Origin: CAYZQE01 sp964480635
Lineage (GTDB): Bacteria; Pseudomonadota; Gammaproteobacteria; GCA-001735895
Assembly: GCA_964480635.1 (NCBI GenBank)
Contig: CAYZQE010000054.1
Span: forward strand, 1-17,093
Length of the DNA stretch: 17,093 nt
Direction of reading: 5' to 3'
Notes under the pieces: model-generated
The model's input: only the letters and a program-made list of their open reading frames with translations
The model's database searches: none
Told to the model about the DNA's origin: nothing
Program-made: the position numbers and the translations under genes
Shown here: positions 14,136 to 17,093 of the stretch, in pieces
Layout: each line of letters begins with the position of its first letter
Numbering within the stretch: position 1 is the stretch's first letter

Positions 14136-14164
14136 ACAGGCTAGCTTACCGCAGGCTAGCCTGT
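14136..14164. repeat. 10-bp inverted repeat before uup
   Basis: ACAGGCTAGC at 14136-14145 and its exact complement at 14155-14164 enclose a nine-base loop, 23 bases before the uup start codon. It has no T-run. It could be an operator or an mRNA structure in the uup leader. Confidence 0.5.
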
Positions 14165-14187
14165 CATCGACTTCAAATAGTTTCAAT

Positions 14188-16062
14188 ATGGCCATAGTAA
14201 CTCTTACCAACGTATACCACAGCTTCGGCGACCAACCCATTTTAAACCACTCAGACATGAGCATTGAGCACAATGAACGCTTATGTATTGTGGGTAAAAA
14301 CGGGGCGGGGAAATCCACCTTAATGCAGCTCATCGCAGGCCTTCAAAAGCCAGATGAAGGCAGTATTATTGTGCAAAAAGGCATTAAAATCACTCAACTC
14401 ATTCAAGAAGTACCACAAGACCTGCATGGCTCTGTATATGATATTGTGGGGCAAGGTTTAGGTAATTTAGGTCAAATTATAACGGCGTGGCATGCCATCA
14501 TTGCCAGTGGTGCCACTGACGATGACTCAATGAATAAAATGGCCGAGCTACAACACGAAATAGATGTCAATAATGGCTGGAATTTAGAACAGCAAATATC
14601 AACCACACTGTCACAGCTAGAATTAGACCCCGATGCCGAATTTTCTGGGTTATCTGGCGGGCGTAAGCGTCGTGTTTTATTAGCTCAAGCGTTAGTATCA
14701 AAACCCGATTTGTTATTACTTGACGAGCCAACCAACCATATGGATATAGAATCTATCTTATGGTTAGAAACCTTTCTACAAACCTTCCAAGGCAGCTTGC
14801 TGTTTATCACCCATGATCGTTCCTTTTTAAAGAATATTGCCACTGCTATTATCGACTTAGATAGAGGTGAAATATCACGCTGGAATGGTAGCTACGACCA
14901 ATATGTTGAAGGTAAAGCCGCCAAATTAGCCAATGAAGAAACCGAACAAAAACTATTTGATAAAAAGCTCGCGCAAGAAGAAGTTTGGGTTCGCCAAGGC
15001 ATTAAGGCACGGCGTACCCGTAACGAAGGCCGCGTTCGCGCCTTAGAAAGCATGCGTAAAGAACGTGTAGCAAGGCGTGATGTCACTAAAAAAGCCACCT
15101 TCTCTACTCAAACTAGCGATAGCTCAGGTAAAATCGTTATTGAAGCTAAAGAAATTTCTTATGCTTGGGGCGACGGCGCAGGTAAAAGCATTGTTAAAGA
15201 TTATTCGATTAAAGTATTACGCGGTGAAAAAATTGGCATCATTGGTGCCAATGGTTGCGGCAAATCAACTTTAATTCAATTGCTGCTGGGTGATTTAGAG
15301 CCTCAACAAGGCTCTGTTAAATTAGGCACAAAACTTGATATCGCCTATTACGACCAATTACGCAACAACCTAGATGACACTAAATCAGTTCTAGAAAACC
15401 TAGATGCAGGCACAGACCGCATTGACATTAACGGCATTAGCAAACACGTTGTTGGTTATTTAAAAGAGTTTTTATTCACTGACAAGCAAATTAACACGCC
15501 TGTATCCACGCTTTCTGGTGGAGAGCGTAACCGCTTAATGCTCGCTAAATTATTCACCAAACCGTTTAATTTTTTGGTGATGGATGAGCCCACCAATGAT
15601 TTAGATATGGATACTCTTGAGTTACTTGAAGAGCTATTATCTGAATTTAAAGGCACGCTTATTTTGGTTAGTCACGATCGCGCCTTTATCGACAACATCG
15701 TTACCAGCACCATTGTATTTGAAGACCAAGGCGTGGTTAAAAACTACATCGGTGGCTATGCTGATTGGTTATGGCAACGCGGTGAAATAACCTCGACTCA
15801 AAGCATTAATAAAGCCATCCCCAAAGAAAAGCCCAAGCCCGTTGCTAAAAAATTAAGCTATAACGATGAAAAAGAACTTAAAAACCTGCCTAAAAAAATC
15901 GAAAAACTAGAAGCAAAGATAAACGATTTGCAACAAGCTATGGGGAAAGCTGACTTTTATCAACAGGATCAAAGTAAAATCAAAGCGTCTCAAGATAAAC
16001 TTGAAGAAACCCAAAAACAGCTAGATACTGCCTATCAACGTTGGGAAAATTTAGACGGTTAA
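14188..16062 (+). CDS. uup: ABC-F family ATPase, Uup type
   Basis: A soluble tandem ATPase of the ABC-F family, which act on ribosomes; Uup has been linked to ribosome function, branched DNA binding and precise transposon excision. Domain 1 has Walker A GKNGAGKST (36-44), signature LSGGRKRR and Walker B LLLLDEPTNHMD. The inter-domain linker is the charged helical region with WVRQGIKARRTRNEGRVRAL. Domain 2 has GANGCGKST, LSGGERNR and FLVMDEPTNDLD. The last 70 residues (from about KKLSYNDEKELKNLPKKIEK) are the coiled-coil C-terminal domain that separates Uup from the other ABC-F proteins EttA and YheS. The length of 624 aa compares with 635 in E. coli. It lies 100 bp after yrbG and 6 bp before kdsD. 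Confidence 0.92.
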   Translation: MAIVTLTNVYHSFGDQPILNHSDMSIEHNERLCIVGKNGAGKSTLMQLIAGLQKPDEGSIIVQKGIKITQLIQEVPQDLHGSVYDIVGQGLGNLGQIITAWHAIIASGATDDDSMNKMAELQHEIDVNNGWNLEQQISTTLSQLELDPDAEFSGLSGGRKRRVLLAQALVSKPDLLLLDEPTNHMDIESILWLETFLQTFQGSLLFITHDRSFLKNIATAIIDLDRGEISRWNGSYDQYVEGKAAKLANEETEQKLFDKKLAQEEVWVRQGIKARRTRNEGRVRALESMRKERVARRDVTKKATFSTQTSDSSGKIVIEAKEISYAWGDGAGKSIVKDYSIKVLRGEKIGIIGANGCGKSTLIQLLLGDLEPQQGSVKLGTKLDIAYYDQLRNNLDDTKSVLENLDAGTDRIDINGISKHVVGYLKEFLFTDKQINTPVSTLSGGERNRLMLAKLFTKPFNFLVMDEPTNDLDMDTLELLEELLSEFKGTLILVSHDRAFIDNIVTSTIVFEDQGVVKNYIGGYADWLWQRGEITSTQSINKAIPKEKPKPVAKKLSYNDEKELKNLPKKIEKLEAKINDLQQAMGKADFYQQDQSKIKASQDKLEETQKQLDTAYQRWENLDG

Positions 16063-16068
16063 GATAAA

Positions 16069-17037
16069 ATGAGCGCAAATTACATCACACTAGGCAAGGC
16101 TGTTTTAAAAGAAGAAGCAAAAGCCATTAGCGATTTAGTTGACCGTATTGATGATAAATTTCATCAAGCTTGTGAAATTATTTTGCAATGCAAAGGCCGT
16201 ATCGTCGTAACGGGCATGGGTAAGTCGGGGCATATTGGCAATAAAATAGCAGCGACACTGGCAAGTACCGGCTCTCCTTCTTTCTTTATGCACCCAGGTG
16301 AAGCCAGCCACGGTGACTTAGGTATGATTACTAAAGACGATGTGGTCATCGCACTATCTAACTCGGGCGAATCGAATGAAATTAGCATTTTACTGCCACT
16401 CTTAAAGCGCATTAATATCTCAATTATTTCACTAACCGGAAATGCACAATCAACACTAGCTCAAGCGGCTAATGTAAATTTAGATGTGAGTGTTACAAAA
16501 GAAGCATGCCCATTGGGTTTAGCACCCACATCAAGCACCACCGCCAGTTTAGCTATGGGCGATGCCCTAGCCGTCGCCATACTTGACCAGCGAGGCTTTA
16601 CCGAAGCAGACTTCGCACTGTCACACCCCGGTGGAAGCTTAGGCAGACGTTTATTAGTGCGTGTTGCAGACATCATGCATTCAGGTGATGACATACCCCT
16701 CATCATCAACACAGCAACACTTAGCGCAACATTACTAGAAATGAGTAAAAAAGGCTTGGGTATCGCAGCCATCGCCGACCATAATAATCAACTTCAAGGC
16801 ATCTTTACCGATGGCGACTTACGCAGAACCTTAGAAGCACAGCCCAACATCCATGAAGCGCTCATTAAAGACTTTATGACTTCCAACTGCATTACAATCA
16901 CTGCCCATCAAATTGCCAGCGAAGCACTTAATATTATGCAGCAAAAAAAGATTAATGCGCTCATTGTGGTCAATGAGCAACAGCACATTATTGGTGCCTT
17001 AAACATGCACGATTTATTGCGCGCTGGCATCGTTTAA
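16069..17037 (+). CDS. kdsD: Arabinose-5-phosphate isomerase (KDO synthesis)
   Basis: Interconverts ribulose-5-phosphate and arabinose-5-phosphate, the first step towards KDO, the inner-core sugar of lipopolysaccharide. The 322 residues hold an N-terminal SIS sugar-isomerase domain (about 35-180), with GMGKSGHIGNKIAATLASTG, HPGEASHGDLGMI, ALSNSGESNEI and PTSSTTASLAMGDALAVA. Two CBS domains follow (about 205-260, DIMHSGDDIPLI onward, and about 272-322, DFMTSNCITIT onward), probably regulatory. The E. coli protein has 328 aa. It follows uup by 6 bp. In E. coli kdsC, lptC, lptA and lptB come next; the remaining 56 bases of this window show no further gene start. Confidence 0.96.
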   Translation: MSANYITLGKAVLKEEAKAISDLVDRIDDKFHQACEIILQCKGRIVVTGMGKSGHIGNKIAATLASTGSPSFFMHPGEASHGDLGMITKDDVVIALSNSGESNEISILLPLLKRINISIISLTGNAQSTLAQAANVNLDVSVTKEACPLGLAPTSSTTASLAMGDALAVAILDQRGFTEADFALSHPGGSLGRRLLVRVADIMHSGDDIPLIINTATLSATLLEMSKKGLGIAAIADHNNQLQGIFTDGDLRRTLEAQPNIHEALIKDFMTSNCITITAHQIASEALNIMQQKKINALIVVNEQQHIIGALNMHDLLRAGIV

Positions 17038-17093
17038 ATCATCCATCTTTAAAAAGACTTAAGCGCGTTGGCAAATACCTGAGTACTTAAAAG

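Noticed and set aside
14136..14164. Inverted repeat as the yrbG terminator
   Set aside because: No T-run follows the stem on either strand; the smaller hairpin at 14106-14132 fits better.
16461..16772. Leftward open reading frame of 103 codons
   Set aside because: Antisense shadow of kdsD with no family-like features.

Overview
The window looks like chromosome of a moderately AT-rich gammaproteobacterium. The evidence is the mla operon joined to murA-hisG-hisD, the neighbouring yrbG and kdsD genes as in enterobacteria, a FabA-type dehydratase, a Uup-type ABC-F protein, a DUF1456 (YehS-like) gene and a class A bacterial RNase P RNA. I cannot name a genus from sequence alone.

Positions 1-3170 are an accessory-looking strip. 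It opens with a 157-bp fold-back miniature element with 18-bp perfect terminal inverted repeats flanked by TTAA. Next is a two-gene module, a CDP-alcohol phosphatidyltransferase and a small cytidylyltransferase, that would make and use a CDP-activated head group. After about 300 bp of unassigned hairpin-rich DNA comes a ParD/ParE-type toxin-antitoxin pair, preceded by a near-perfect 55-bp palindrome. Beyond it lies a frameshifted C-terminal remnant of a PEP-CTERM-type exported protein that abuts the 3' end of the RNase P RNA gene (minus strand).

Positions 3179-12474 are mostly core genes on the minus strand. A DUF1456 gene faces a long tight run transcribed leftward: mlaF, mlaE, mlaD, a TolC-family outer membrane protein, mlaC, mlaB, murA, hisG (short form), hisD and a DUF6172 gene. 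Together these cover phospholipid transport to maintain outer-membrane asymmetry, the first committed step of peptidoglycan synthesis, and the first and last steps of histidine synthesis. The TolC-family gene between mlaD and mlaC is the most notable departure from the usual mla layout. A 54-bp near-perfect palindrome, related to the right end of the first element and also flanked by TTAA, sits in the leader of mlaF. Upstream is a poorly known gene whose start resembles DUF72 proteins.

Positions 12566-17037 run rightward: fabA (unsaturated fatty-acid branch point), a YrbG-type Ca2+/Na+ antiporter, a Uup-type ABC-F ATPase and kdsD (start of KDO synthesis for lipopolysaccharide). Much of the window therefore serves envelope biogenesis: phospholipid head groups, fatty acids, lipid transport, peptidoglycan and LPS. 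No tRNA, 16S/23S rRNA or CRISPR array was seen.
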